Positions 33,938 through 43,503 are shown, counted from the stretch's first letter. The stretch: 56,218 bases of DNA from Bacillota bacterium (GCA_023415715.1 JAEZJP010000288.1:1-56218); one strand, 5' to 3'. Translations and numbers: made by a program. The notes: generated by a model from the sequence alone, not told the origin.

Positions 33938-35423
33938 CTCTATCCCTTGCCTCCTCGATCATGCTGGCAGCCCACTTGTTCAGGTCGATCTCGTCATACG
34001 TGCGTTGTGTGTACAGCTGCTCCGTGACAACTTTTCCCTTTCGCTGAGGGGCAGCGGCGGCCGGCGCTCTTTCAAAGCGCCCCCTGGCGGCCTGGGCTGC
34101 CTCCGGTGTTGCAATTCCCTGCTCATGCCAAGCCTTCAGCATGGCGTCCATATAGAGCATTTTCTTTTCGGCGGCCTGGGAATAGGTGGCGGCAAGAAAT
34201 AGCATTTCGTTGGAAAAGTTCCACTCCTTCTGCCATTTTGAAAGAAGGGACCTGTCCGGGGCGGTGGGCTTTTCGCTTTTGCCGCATTGCTCGAACAATT
34301 GAAAAAGAAGCCGGTTGCTTTCGTAGAAGGCGGCTATGTACTCTTCCACCTGCCGGGGCGTTGTAAGGCCTTTATCGTGCCAGGTGGTCAAAAGCCTAAG
34401 CACATCATCCATGCGGCCCCCAAAGCGTGCGGCTTCCCTGGCGGCAAGCAGTATTACCTCATGAGCGGCCACATCACGCATCTGCCGGTAAACGGATAGC
34501 GTGCCTTCATTCACGGTGAGGCCGCTTATGCCAAGGACACGGAACAGCTCCTTTAAAGGCGCCGCCTCCTCCTGCTCCCTGCTTAACTGGCTTTCCACCT
34601 GCTTTGCAGTAGCTGGCGTTTTTTCACCACGCCTTCGCAGGCCGTTCAATATACCGTCCAAATAAGCCATGGTAGGGTCGCCCTTGGTTGTTTCACGGCA
34701 GGCGGCCTCGATGGCGTCGTGGTCGTAGCCCCAATCCCTGGTCCACTTGTGGTACAGCGCCATCTCATCCTCAGAAGGCTGGTGGCGCTTGCCCAGGCGG
34801 CGCAAAATCTTGCGGGTGCCCTCCATGATGGCCTTGGAGCGGGAGAGCACGATTTCCGCGTCCTCAATGGTACGAACATTTTCTTCCGCCAGCTGTACCG
34901 CCAGCTTTTGCGCGCCCTTGAAGCTGAAATGCTTGCCCCGGGTGGAAATCAGATGCTGCACCAGCATCAATACCACCTCGGGCGGGAGCTTCAAATCTTC
35001 GACCCACTCGTAGGCCAGGCTGGTTTCCTGACCGTGAAGCTGCCTGTCCTCCCCAAAAGCGGCATAGAGGGCATCTGCAAACTGGGTATAGTGCTTGTCC
35101 TCCGTAGGACACTGGCGCATAAAAAGAAGCTGCTTGGCGTTCATGTACCGGAATGCGGGAGGGTTGTCCGACGTGCGCTGCACCAGCCCCTTGCGTTCCC
35201 AATAACGGTATGCGGACAGAACATCTTCTTCAGACAGGCCCAAATCCCTGGCCATCACCGTAAGGTTCATGCCCGCGGTGGGATGATATGTATGCATCAG
35301 CCCGTATAAATATACTTTTACATAATCGCCTTTGGCCGCGGGGAGATATTCCTGCACAAACAGGTTCTCCACGGGCGTGGCGTCAAAAAGCGGGTATTGC
35401 TCGTCAAACTCGAATAAAGGCAT
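33930..35423 (-). CDS. DnaD/DnaB-domain primosomal protein
   Basis: 497 aa. N-terminal winged helix (YVKVYLYGLMHTYHP...MARDLGLSEEDVLSAYRYWERKGLVQ) followed by three copies of a DnaD-type C-terminal helical unit: around LYHKWTRDWGYDHDAIEAACRETTKGDPTMAYLDGIL, around HEVILLAAREAARFGGRMDDVLRLLTTWHDKG, and around LLSKWQKEWNFSNEMLFLAATYSQAAEKKMLYMDAMLKAWHEQG-like (shown in parts here). Two such units are more usual. It remodels DNA and recruits DnaI to load helicase. GAGGTGG is just upstream of the ATG. A promoter lies in a duplicated sequence upstream, and dnaE is divergent. Confidence 0.88.
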   Translation of the reverse strand: MPLFEFDEQYPLFDATPVENLFVQEYLPAAKGDYVKVYLYGLMHTYHPTAGMNLTVMARDLGLSEEDVLSAYRYWERKGLVQRTSDNPPAFRYMNAKQLLFMRQCPTEDKHYTQFADALYAAFGEDRQLHGQETSLAYEWVEDLKLPPEVVLMLVQHLISTRGKHFSFKGAQKLAVQLAEENVRTIEDAEIVLSRSKAIMEGTRKILRRLGKRHQPSEDEMALYHKWTRDWGYDHDAIEAACRETTKGDPTMAYLDGILNGLRRRGEKTPATAKQVESQLSREQEEAAPLKELFRVLGISGLTVNEGTLSVYRQMRDVAAHEVILLAAREAARFGGRMDDVLRLLTTWHDKGLTTPRQVEEYIAAFYESNRLLFQLFEQCGKSEKPTAPDRSLLSKWQKEWNFSNEMLFLAATYSQAAEKKMLYMDAMLKAWHEQGIATPEAAQAARGRFERAPAAAAPQRKGKVVTEQLYTQRTYDEIDLNKWAASMIEEARDRDA

Positions 35424-35440
35424 CCAACCACCTCATTGTC

Positions 35441-35645
35441 CCGTACAGTATACCATAAAAAATTGTATTTGTCGCTTTTTAAAGCTTACACAGATGGGTA
35501 TGGGAAGGAGGGTTCAAAATGCCCCTTTGTTTTAGCAACTATGGGCTTTTCACTTTATTACTGTAAAGACATGCCGTACAGTATACCATAAAAAGTTGTA
35601 TTTATATCTTTTTAAAGTTTTTCAGGGATGGGTGCGGGAAGGGGG
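35441..35645. repeat. Imperfect direct duplication between dnaD and dnaE
   Basis: Copy one starts at 35441, copy two at 35574. Both begin CCGTACAGTATACCATAAAAA, then TTGTATTT, CTTTTTAAAG and GATGGGT..GGGAAGG.GG, about 70 bases with roughly 75-80 percent identity. Each contains a minus-strand TATACT, so the dnaD promoter region has been duplicated. The gap between the copies contains a poor 15-codon frame that I do not call. Confidence 0.75.
35447..35475 (-). promoter_or_regulatory. Promoter of the dnaD-dnaI-ppa run
   Basis: Minus strand GCGACA (35470-35475), 17-base spacer, TGG-TATACT (35447-35452), an extended -10. It lies about 20 bases before the dnaD start. Confidence 0.6.
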
Positions 35646-35670
35646 ATTTTTTCAAAAAGCCCTCTTCCCG

Positions 35671-35700
35671 CTGACCTATACCATTCCTGTATGTTATAAT
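35671..35700 (+). promoter_or_regulatory. Promoter of dnaE
   Basis: CTGACC (35671-35676), 18-base spacer, perfect TATAAT (35695-35700). Transcription would start near 35707, leaving a leader of only about 12 bases that is mostly the GAGGTG ribosome site. Confidence 0.55.
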
Positions 35701-35718
35701 ATCCCCGAGGTGAACGAA

Positions 35719-38700
35719 ATGGCCTTTACCCACCTGCATTTGCATACGGAATACAGTTTGCTGGACGGCGCATGCCGGGTCAAGCATCTTATAAAGCGCC
35801 TGAAGGAGCTTGGGATGGACAGCTGCGCCGTAACGGACCACGGCGTTTTATACGGCGCGGTGGAGTTTTATCAGGAGTGCGTGGCAAACAACATTCGCCC
35901 CATACTGGGCTGTGAGGTATACATCTGCCCGGACATGGAGGACAAGCAGGTGGTTTCCCGGGAATACAGCCATATGGTGCTGCTGTGCGAAAACAACAAG
36001 GGCTATCAGAATTTGATGGCGCTGGTGAGCGAAGGCTTTTTGCGCGGCTTTTACTACCGGCCCCGCATCGACTATAAGCTGCTGGAAAAGCACGCGGAAG
36101 GCTTGATCTGCCTGTCTGCCTGCCTAAGCGGCGACCTGCCCAAAATGCTGTTGATGGGAAGGCGGCAGGAAGCCAGGGAGTATGTGCTGCGCATGCAAAG
36201 CCTGTTCGGCAAGGACAGGTTCTATATTGAGATCATGGACCACGGTATTCCGGAGGAAAAGCAGGTGCTGCCGGAACTGGTTCGTTTAAGCCGGGAGACG
36301 GGAATCCCCCTGATCGCCACCAACGACGCCCACTACTTGAGGCGGGAGGACGCGGCGGCCCAGGAAGTATTGATGTGCATCCAAACCGGCAAAACGCTGG
36401 AAGACGAGACCCGTATGCGCATGGATACGGAAGAACTGTACGTAAAAAGCGAGGAGGAGATGCGCGCCCTTTTTGCTGCCTGGCCCGACGCCATCGATAA
36501 TACCCAGAAGGTTGCAGATTTGTGCCATGTGGCGTTTGAGTTTGACAAAATTCACCTGCCAAGCTTCAAGCCCATTCCGCCGGGGGAAACGCCTCTTTCC
36601 CTATTGATCAATCTTTGCAGGCAGGGCCTTGAAAAGCGGTATCCTGGCGAATCGGGGGAAGGCAGCGCGCCTTACCGGCGCCTTCAGTACGAGCTGGACA
36701 CCATCAAAAACATGGGCTATGTGGATTACTTTCTGATCGTGTGGGATTTCATTCACTACGCCAAGAGCCATAACATCATGGTAGGTCCCGGCCGCGGCAG
36801 CGGTGCCGGATCCATTGTAGCCTATACCCTCGGCATTACTGCGCTGGATCCGCTGAAGTATAACCTGCTCTTCGAGCGGTTTTTGAACCCGGAACGCATC
36901 TCCATGCCTGACCTGGACATCGACTTTTGCTATGAGCGGCGCCAGGAGGTCATCGACTATGTGGCCTTAAAGTACGGCGCGGACCATGTGGCCCAAATCA
37001 TCACCTTCGGTACCATGGCCGCAAGGGGCGTGGTGCGGGACGTGGGCCGGGTGCTGGGTATGAGCTACCAGGATGTGGACAAGGTCGCTAAAGCGATTCC
37101 CTTCGAGCTTAACATGACGCTGGAGAAGGCGCTGAAGGTAAGCCCCGACCTCGCGGCCGCATATGCCGGGGACGACAAGGTAAAAAGGCTCATCGACACG
37201 GCGCTTTCCCTGGAAGGTATGCCGCGCCACGCCAGCACCCACGCTGCCGGCGTACTTATCACCAGCGCCCCGGTGACCGAATACGTACCGCTGCAGAAAA
37301 ACGACGAAGTCATTACCACCCAGTATACCATGGGCATTTTGGAAAAGCTGGGCCTTTTAAAAATGGACTTTCTGGGCCTGCGCACGCTGACCGTCATCCG
37401 GGATACGCTGGATATGCTTAGGGATGCGGGTACGGACTTGAGGCCTGAGAACATTCCACTTACTGACCCGGAAGTATACGACATGATCTCCCAGGGGGAT
37501 ACCGATGGGGTGTTCCAGTTGGAAGGCGGCGGCATGCGCAGCTTTTTGACCAACATGCGGCCGGAGAACTTTGAGGACATCATCGCTGCCATATCCCTGT
37601 ACCGCCCGGGTCCCATGGAGAGCATACCGCGCTACATCCAGGGTAAGCACAACCCATCCACAGTTCAGTATGCCACGCCCAAATTGAAGCCCATCCTGGA
37701 TGTGACCTACGGCTGCATGGTCTACCAGGAGCAGGTGATGCAGATCGTGCGGGACCTGGCGGGCTATTCCCTTGGCCGCAGCGACCTTATGCGCCGGGCC
37801 ATGTCCAAAAAGAAGCACGACGTGATGCAGAAGGAACGGGAGTATTTTGTACACGGCATGCGGGACAAGGAGGGGAAGCAAATCATCCCCGGCTGCGTCA
37901 TAAACGGCGTGCCGGAAGATGTGGCGGAGCACATTTTTGATGAGATGAGCGCCTTCGCCTCCTATGCCTTCAATAAAAGCCATGCAGCAGCCTATGGCGT
38001 GGTGGCCGTTCAGACAGGCTGGCTCAAGCGCCATCATCCGGTGCCCTTCATGGCTGCCATCATGAACAGCGTGTACGGCAACGCTACAAAGATCGCCGGG
38101 TATATCCAGTACTGCCGCGTCCACGATATACCCATCCTGCCGCCGGACGTGAATGTAAGCAACTGGCGCTTCAGCATGGACGCATCCTTATTAAAGCCCG
38201 GCATCCGCTTTGGCCTGGGCGCGGTGAAGAACGTAGGCCAGGGTGCGGTGGAGGCCATTGTAAGGGAGAGAGAAAAGGGAAAATTCAAGGATATTTTCGA
38301 TTTTTGCCGCCGGGTGGATACCGACAGCGTGAATAAGCGCGTAGTGGAAAGCCTCATCAAGTCCGGGGCCTTTGACGGCACCGGCGCCAGGCGCTCCCAG
38401 CTTCTGAATGTGTACGAGCCTGCCATGGAGGCCGCTGTAAGCCGCCGCAAGCAAAACGTATCGGGGCAGATGTCACTGTTTGACCTTGGCGGGGGCGCAC
38501 CCGCCGGCGGATTCCTTCAGGAAAAGCTGCCGAATGTAGAGGAATTTCCTTTCCGCTCCCTCCTGTCCATGGAAAAGGAGATGACCGGCGTGTATATCAG
38601 CGGCCATCCCCTGGATGAGTACGCGCAGCTGCTAAATCAACTGGAATGCAATACTGCCTATGTGGCGGAGCTTTCCGAACGGCCGGACAAAGGCCAGTCC

Positions 38701-39315
38701 ATGGACGGCATGGCTGTGCGCATGGGAGGTATTCTCATTGACGCCCATGGCAAAGCCACTAAGAAGGGCGCTTTCATGGGCTTTATAACACTGGAAGATC
38801 TCACAGGCCAGATCGAGGGGCTGGTTTTTCCCAAGATATATGAAAAGTACGGCGGGATGCTGAAAACGGACGAACTGGTGATCTTGACGGGCAAGCTTTC
38901 CATCCGGGAGGAAGAAGAAACAAAGCTGCTGGTGGACAGTGTGGCGCCTCTGAAGCCTTCTGAAGAGGAGAAGGATCACGGTCTTCCACTGCCAAACGGG
39001 AAGCGGCCGACCTTGGACGACGACCCGGATGACTTGTTCCCGCTGCCATTCCATCAGCATGACCCTGTTTTGACAGATGCGCAATTGGCCAAACAGGCAC
39101 CCATGAAGCTGTACCTGCGGGGCACCAGGGAGCAGATGGAACAAATGAAACCTGTTCTTGTTGGCCATCCCGGCCCGGTACCGGTGTATTTCCATATTCC
39201 GTCCGAACGCATCACAATGCTTACGCCAAGAAACCTTTGGTGTGACGGGGACGAACCCGTGCAACAGGAATTGGAAAAGATGCTGGGCATGGATAACGTT
39301 AAGGCCGTTTTATAA
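35719..39315 (+). CDS. dnaE: DNA polymerase III alpha subunit DnaE
   Basis: Replicative C-family polymerase, 1198 aa. The PHP domain starts FTHLHLHTEYSLLDGACRV and includes AVTDHGVLYG; the polymerase palm has VGPGRGSGAGSIVAYTLG and the catalytic MPDLDIDF (Asp400 and Asp402), KMDFLGLRTLTV, DGVFQLEGGGM, and SAFASYAFNKSHAAAYG. Helix-hairpin-helix and OB-fold regions follow (ISGHPLDEY, GGILIDAHGKATKKGAFMGF-like, in parts). The ATG at 35719 is chosen for its GAGGTG site and family start; longer upstream reading lacks family sequence. No 3'-5' exonuclease is encoded here. It is divergent from dnaD and its stop codon overlaps that of the pseudo-ABC gene (shared TTATAA). Confidence 0.97.
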   Translation: MAFTHLHLHTEYSLLDGACRVKHLIKRLKELGMDSCAVTDHGVLYGAVEFYQECVANNIRPILGCEVYICPDMEDKQVVSREYSHMVLLCENNKGYQNLMALVSEGFLRGFYYRPRIDYKLLEKHAEGLICLSACLSGDLPKMLLMGRRQEAREYVLRMQSLFGKDRFYIEIMDHGIPEEKQVLPELVRLSRETGIPLIATNDAHYLRREDAAAQEVLMCIQTGKTLEDETRMRMDTEELYVKSEEEMRALFAAWPDAIDNTQKVADLCHVAFEFDKIHLPSFKPIPPGETPLSLLINLCRQGLEKRYPGESGEGSAPYRRLQYELDTIKNMGYVDYFLIVWDFIHYAKSHNIMVGPGRGSGAGSIVAYTLGITALDPLKYNLLFERFLNPERISMPDLDIDFCYERRQEVIDYVALKYGADHVAQIITFGTMAARGVVRDVGRVLGMSYQDVDKVAKAIPFELNMTLEKALKVSPDLAAAYAGDDKVKRLIDTALSLEGMPRHASTHAAGVLITSAPVTEYVPLQKNDEVITTQYTMGILEKLGLLKMDFLGLRTLTVIRDTLDMLRDAGTDLRPENIPLTDPEVYDMISQGDTDGVFQLEGGGMRSFLTNMRPENFEDIIAAISLYRPGPMESIPRYIQGKHNPSTVQYATPKLKPILDVTYGCMVYQEQVMQIVRDLAGYSLGRSDLMRRAMSKKKHDVMQKEREYFVHGMRDKEGKQIIPGCVINGVPEDVAEHIFDEMSAFASYAFNKSHAAAYGVVAVQTGWLKRHHPVPFMAAIMNSVYGNATKIAGYIQYCRVHDIPILPPDVNVSNWRFSMDASLLKPGIRFGLGAVKNVGQGAVEAIVREREKGKFKDIFDFCRRVDTDSVNKRVVESLIKSGAFDGTGARRSQLLNVYEPAMEAAVSRRKQNVSGQMSLFDLGGGAPAGGFLQEKLPNVEEFPFRSLLSMEKEMTGVYISGHPLDEYAQLLNQLECNTAYVAELSERPDKGQSMDGMAVRMGGILIDAHGKATKKGAFMGFITLEDLTGQIEGLVFPKIYEKYGGMLKTDELVILTGKLSIREEEETKLLVDSVAPLKPSEEEKDHGLPLPNGKRPTLDDDPDDLFPLPFHQHDPVLTDAQLAKQAPMKLYLRGTREQMEQMKPVLVGHPGPVPVYFHIPSERITMLTPRNLWCDGDEPVQQELEKMLGMDNVKAVL

Positions 39316-40737
39316 CGATTCATTGTCCACTGTAATCCGGCCATCCTTGCAGGGGTACACGGTATCCCCCAGCCGGTAGGCTTCGGAGGGGTTGGAAGAA
39401 AGGATCAGTACACAGGTACCCTGCCTTGCGTACTGGCCGATCAGTTCCTGCGTCACTTTGCTCAGGTGCGGGTCTGTTACCGACAGGGGTTTCCATACAA
39501 TCAGAAGCTTGGGATGGCACAGCAGCCATTTGCAATATACAAGCCGCTGCAGTTCCTCGCTGCCCAGGGTGCGTATGTCCTGACACTCCAATATCCCCTG
39601 CGGGAGCAGCTCCTGAAAGCTTTGTGTAAGGCTTTTTTTGTATTTTTTGAGGCCAAAAAAGAAACGCACGCGCCCGGCCATGCCCAGGAACAAATTTTCC
39701 TGCGCGCTCAAATGCGGGAACAACATGGTTTCCGTTGGGTTTTCACTGATTACACATACGCCCAACTTCAGTGCATGTTTGAGTTGGCGGGGCTTGTAAG
39801 CTTTGCCTTCCAACGCAAGTACGCCCTCATATGCTGCTTCCCCGGTGAGTACCTGTAGAAGCGCCTCATTCGTGCTGTCGTCCATGTCCAAAAGGCTGAC
39901 AATTTCACCCTTGTGCAGCGTGAGGGAGATATCCTGCAGCTTATCCGTACTCACATGGCGGATTTCCAGAACCAGCGGCGCAAGTTCATGGTTTTCGCCG
40001 CTTGACATCTTCTCCCCGCCGCTTATAAGCACGGCTTCCACTGTTTTTTCATCGTACATATCCTTTTCAAAAGCCCGTATCATACGCCCGCTGTCCATGA
40101 CCAGCATGCGGTCGGTGTATTGAAAAAGCACATCCAGATATGTATCCACAAGCAAAAAAGCAATACCGTCCCGCTTGAGCGTACTCACGGTTTCAAAAAC
40201 CGCAGCGATATCCGCCGCGCTTAAAAATCTTGAGAGGTCATACAAAATGATTATCCTGGCCCCCGTGGCGCTGGCCTTGATCAGCTCAATTTGAATGCGC
40301 TGGGTAATGGTAAGGGATTTTACGGGTGTGGAAGGGGAGGTGTCCACCGAAAATGGCTTCAAAAGGATAGCGGCTTGCTTTTCCAGTGTGCGCCTTCTCA
40401 CAAACATCTTTTTGAAACGGCTGCGGATGACAAATATGTTTTCAGCCACGCTCATGTCCTGAATCAGAAAGCTCTTGCCGCCCACACAAGCTACCCGGCG
40501 GCGGCTCAACATTGTATACTCCTCCGGGTCCACCTGCTGATCGTGGTAGTAGATGCGCCCCAAATCCACTTCCCGGTTGCCGCAAAGCACATCCACCACC
40601 AGCGACCGTTTGTAGGCGTTGTTGATGATAAGACCCAGTGTTTCCCCCATGAACAGGTACATGCGGAAGCCGTCCAGCAGCCGCACGCCATGGCTGGAGG
40701 CGAAAACGTCCTCCATCCTCAGAATTTCCGTTTTCAT
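39310..40737 (-). CDS. Tandem ABC ATPase homologue with lost catalytic motifs (pseudo-ATPase)
   Basis: 475 aa with the length, order and spacing of RbsA/MglA-type sugar importer ATPases but no working nucleotide site. In half 1 the P-loop is LIINNAYKRSL (37-46) instead of MGENGAGKST, Walker B is IIILYDLSR (DE replaced by YD) and the switch His is Thr. In half 2 the P-loop is LLDMDDSTNEAL, the signature LSGGNQQ is TLGSEELQR, and Walker B is LLIVWKPLS instead of LILDEPT. Yet the frame is intact and hydrophobic core patterns remain, so it is kept by selection. It follows a YesM-type kinase seven bases after its stop, with the kinase end supplying GAGGAG. It has no permease partners. A regulatory or scaffold role for the kinase is my inference. 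Confidence 0.85.
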   Translation of the reverse strand: MKTEILRMEDVFASSHGVRLLDGFRMYLFMGETLGLIINNAYKRSLVVDVLCGNREVDLGRIYYHDQQVDPEEYTMLSRRRVACVGGKSFLIQDMSVAENIFVIRSRFKKMFVRRRTLEKQAAILLKPFSVDTSPSTPVKSLTITQRIQIELIKASATGARIIILYDLSRFLSAADIAAVFETVSTLKRDGIAFLLVDTYLDVLFQYTDRMLVMDSGRMIRAFEKDMYDEKTVEAVLISGGEKMSSGENHELAPLVLEIRHVSTDKLQDISLTLHKGEIVSLLDMDDSTNEALLQVLTGEAAYEGVLALEGKAYKPRQLKHALKLGVCVISENPTETMLFPHLSAQENLFLGMAGRVRFFFGLKKYKKSLTQSFQELLPQGILECQDIRTLGSEELQRLVYCKWLLCHPKLLIVWKPLSVTDPHLSKVTQELIGQYARQGTCVLILSSNPSEAYRLGDTVYPCKDGRITVDNESL

Positions 40738-40744
40738 GGATGAA

Positions 40745-41779
40745 CTACTCCTCTATCGGGTGGTGCAGGGGAAGAGTGATCTCCACATCCGTACCTACGT
40801 TCGGTTCAGAATAGATGTTCAGGCCGTACTGCTCGCCAAACAAAAGCCTCAAGCGGTTGTTGACGTTCACCAGCGCGATGCCGCCCTCTTTTTCGGCTTC
40901 GCTGTCTATATAGTCAAACCGGGTCTGGGTCAAACGGTCGGTTAAATTTGTAAGCGCATCCCTGTCCATGCCCACGCCGTCATCCGATACATGAAGCAAA
41001 AGGCGCGATTGGGTTGTCTCCGCCGTGAGGCGTATGTGGCCCTGGCCCACCTTTCTTTCCAGGCCGTGGATCACCGCGTTTTCCACAATGGGCTGCAGTG
41101 TAAGCTTGGGGATGCGCAGCGTGAGAAGCTCCTGGTTTTCTTTATCATAGGAGAGCGTCATCTGCATCCTGTCGCCATACCGGTAGCGTTGGATGCGGAA
41201 GTAGTTTTTGACGTTGTTCAGCTCTTCCTCCACCGTTACCAGCCTGTTCATTTTGCTGATGGTATAGCGGAAGTATGTTGCCAGCGCTTCCGCGATTTCC
41301 GCCAGGGATACCATGCCGCTTGCCAGTGCATCGCCCCGGATGGCTTCCAGTGTATTGTACAGAAAATGGGGGTTGATCTGGTTTTGAAGAGCCAGGTATT
41401 CCGCCTGCTTCATGGAATCGCGCAGGGCGGCCTGACGGTCAAGCATGCCGCTGACTCTTGCGAGTGCCTCCTGAAGGTCCATAGTCAGCGGGTGCTTCAG
41501 GTGGAACAGTTCCTCCACCGTTCGCCCTGCCCAAAAGCGCTTGAGCACAGCGGATACGCGGAAATAGGGCATGAGAACATGGCGGAAGCCCAAGTAAAGC
41601 AATAGGAAAAGCGCTGCGCCAAGCCCAATCACCACCAGCATGGCAGGGTGCAGGAGCGACCCTTCCACAAAAAAGACCCATGCGATCAATACAATCAAAA
41701 GAGCCAGAGCAACAGCGCATACGCCCAGGAAGACGTACACGCTCCGTCTGGCAAGGGACCACGTTTTTTTCGTTTGCAT
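40745..41779 (-). CDS. Sensor histidine kinase, YesM/LytS type, without sensor domain
   Basis: 344 aa. Two membrane helices (about 16-37 and 45-67) are joined by only a few residues, so there is no outside sensing domain. Then a short HAMP-like stretch and a His_kinase domain with the phosphorylated His138 in LQNQINPHFLYNTLEAIR, then ATPase boxes LQPIVENAVIHG, DDGVGM and GGIALVNVNNRL. It phosphorylates the response regulator encoded just upstream in the transcript. Input presumably comes from a membrane partner or from the pseudo-ABC protein encoded downstream. AGAGG precedes the ATG. Confidence 0.92.
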   Translation of the reverse strand: MQTKKTWSLARRSVYVFLGVCAVALALLIVLIAWVFFVEGSLLHPAMLVVIGLGAALFLLLYLGFRHVLMPYFRVSAVLKRFWAGRTVEELFHLKHPLTMDLQEALARVSGMLDRQAALRDSMKQAEYLALQNQINPHFLYNTLEAIRGDALASGMVSLAEIAEALATYFRYTISKMNRLVTVEEELNNVKNYFRIQRYRYGDRMQMTLSYDKENQELLTLRIPKLTLQPIVENAVIHGLERKVGQGHIRLTAETTQSRLLLHVSDDGVGMDRDALTNLTDRLTQTRFDYIDSEAEKEGGIALVNVNNRLRLLFGEQYGLNIYSEPNVGTDVEITLPLHHPIEE

Positions 41780-41796
41780 GTCTGCCTCTGGATTCT

Positions 41797-43395
41797 TTAG
41801 TAATACAGTTTTCGATATTCCTGCGGCGTGAGGCCGGTAGATTTCTTGAAGAGCTTTACGAAATATTTGGTATCGGCGTAGCCCACCTTTTCCGCTATGT
41901 CTTCAATGCGGAGATGACCGTCGCAAAGCAGTTCCCTGGCTTCCTTCATGCGCAGCTGACTCAGGTACTCCAGAAAATTCTCTCCCGTTACTTTTTTGAA
42001 TACGGTGGAAAAGTAGGTGGGGTTGAACCCTGCAACAGCCGCCACATCCTCCAGGGTAAGGGGCTTTTGATAATTTTCCTGCATGTATTTTTTCGCCAGG
42101 CGGATGGGCCGCATCTCCGTTTCGCTGCGTTCACGGGCGATTTCAGCAACATGGCCGCACAGCATATTTTGAAGGCTGTCCGCCGCCTGGGCAAGAGAAG
42201 TGGCAGCATTCCAGGATGTCTCAAATCCATTCAAGAACGTTTCCGTTGCTTCCTCGGTCTGGCCGCGGCCCGTAAGCCCGAGAAAGTGCAGGTATATAAT
42301 CTCCTTCATAACATCGTGAATATCCGTCATGGGCAGCCTGTCCACCTTTTTGAGCGTGTCCAGCGTCTTGTTCAGATGGGCGCGGTAAGCCTCCTCATCC
42401 AGGATCTCCAGGGCGGCCAGAAGGTTTTTGCGGACCTCCGCATTCAAAAATACTTCCCTACCGCCGGGTAAGCCCGCTCGCGGCGCAAACACAATCATCT
42501 GCCCGGTGCCCCGGCGCAGCCGTTCCATGACAGCCTGGCGGGCTTCACGCATGGCGGCGGGGAGGCTTGTAAGCATTTGGTTTGCGCGGCTTAAGCCCAC
42601 CGTTACCGTAAGGCTTGGGAACAGCGCCCGCAAAAGCAGAATATCCTCCATCAATGCGCGGAAGGTGCTCAGCACGTCTTCCCAGGGGATGGTGCCGGTA
42701 TGGAAAACGCAGAGCACACCTTCCGGCGAGGCGCAGGACAAAAGAACGGGGAATATGGGGCTTAAGTGCCGGCGCAATGCGCTCAGCGTCTTTTCAGCCG
42801 CCAGGCCGTGCAGCCTGTCCTCCGGCGGGACATCATTCAGATCAGGCTTTACAATGGCGCAGCCATAGCCGAAACCCACGGGGAGGGAAAGCTGCTCCGC
42901 CTCTTTTTCCGGGAAGATGTCTTCCCTGAAAAGGCGGAGCACAAAATCCTCCTTCAGCCGCTCGCCCAAATGGAGGGCTTTGAGCCTTAACTGTTCCGTT
43001 TCCTGCTTTTGATTTGTTTCCTGATCTTTTTTGTCTACAAGCTTGCGCAGCGTTAACAAAAATTCCTGCTGGTTGACGGGCTTTAAAAGGTAATCCTCCA
43101 CACCGTAGCGGATGGCGTTATGGGCATAATCAAAATGCCTGTAACCGCTGATGATGATGCATTGCAGATCGGGCTTAAGCTCCTTTGCCCGGCGGATCAG
43201 CTCAATGCCGTCCACCCCGGGCATGCGGATATCGGTGATCAATATATCAGGTTGGTGCTTTTCCACCATTTCCAGTGCGGCAAGGCCGTCGTTGGCGATT
43301 CCAGCCACGTTAAGCCCCAAAGCATCCCAATCCGCCAGTTTTGCAATAAGCTGGCATACCTTCATTTCATCGTCAGCGATGATGACATTGCGCAT
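41797..43395 (-). CDS. Response regulator, YesN type (receiver plus AraC HTH)
   Basis: 532 aa from ATG 43395 (GGAG seven bases upstream). Receiver domain MRNVIIADDE...DILITDIRMPG with the phosphate-accepting Asp55, Thr/Ser in IIISGY and Lys in YLLKPVN. A middle region of ~300 residues resembles the DUF-like linker of YesN proteins. The C-terminal ~100 residues hold two HTH units: LTLEDVAAVAGFNPTYFSTVFKK and IEDIAEKVGYADTKYFVKLFKK-like, then PQEYRKLYY. It is the first gene of the three-gene unit and partner of the kinase. Likely targets are this unit and the divergent MFS transporter. Confidence 0.93.
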   Translation of the reverse strand: MRNVIIADDEMKVCQLIAKLADWDALGLNVAGIANDGLAALEMVEKHQPDILITDIRMPGVDGIELIRRAKELKPDLQCIIISGYRHFDYAHNAIRYGVEDYLLKPVNQQEFLLTLRKLVDKKDQETNQKQETEQLRLKALHLGERLKEDFVLRLFREDIFPEKEAEQLSLPVGFGYGCAIVKPDLNDVPPEDRLHGLAAEKTLSALRRHLSPIFPVLLSCASPEGVLCVFHTGTIPWEDVLSTFRALMEDILLLRALFPSLTVTVGLSRANQMLTSLPAAMREARQAVMERLRRGTGQMIVFAPRAGLPGGREVFLNAEVRKNLLAALEILDEEAYRAHLNKTLDTLKKVDRLPMTDIHDVMKEIIYLHFLGLTGRGQTEEATETFLNGFETSWNAATSLAQAADSLQNMLCGHVAEIARERSETEMRPIRLAKKYMQENYQKPLTLEDVAAVAGFNPTYFSTVFKKVTGENFLEYLSQLRMKEARELLCDGHLRIEDIAEKVGYADTKYFVKLFKKSTGLTPQEYRKLYY

Positions 43396-43434
43396 GATGT
43401 ATCTCCGTTTTCTTAGGTCTCGTTTGCTGGCATC

Positions 43435-43463
43435 AATGTAACGGATTTCCATCCCTTTGTCAA
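43435..43463 (-). promoter_or_regulatory. Promoter of the response regulator-kinase-pseudo-ABC unit
   Basis: Minus strand TTGACA (43458-43463), 17-base spacer, TACATT (43435-43440), about 40 bases before the ATG at 43395. Confidence 0.7.
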
Positions 43464-43503
43464 GCGGCGCAGAAGCGGTACGAAAAATTGGGGGAATTGT
43501 ACA

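Noticed and set aside
35519..35566. 15-codon frame behind a perfect GGAGG in the dnaD-dnaE gap
   Set aside because: It lies in the duplicated segment, has no promoter in its direction and the second copy does not keep it.
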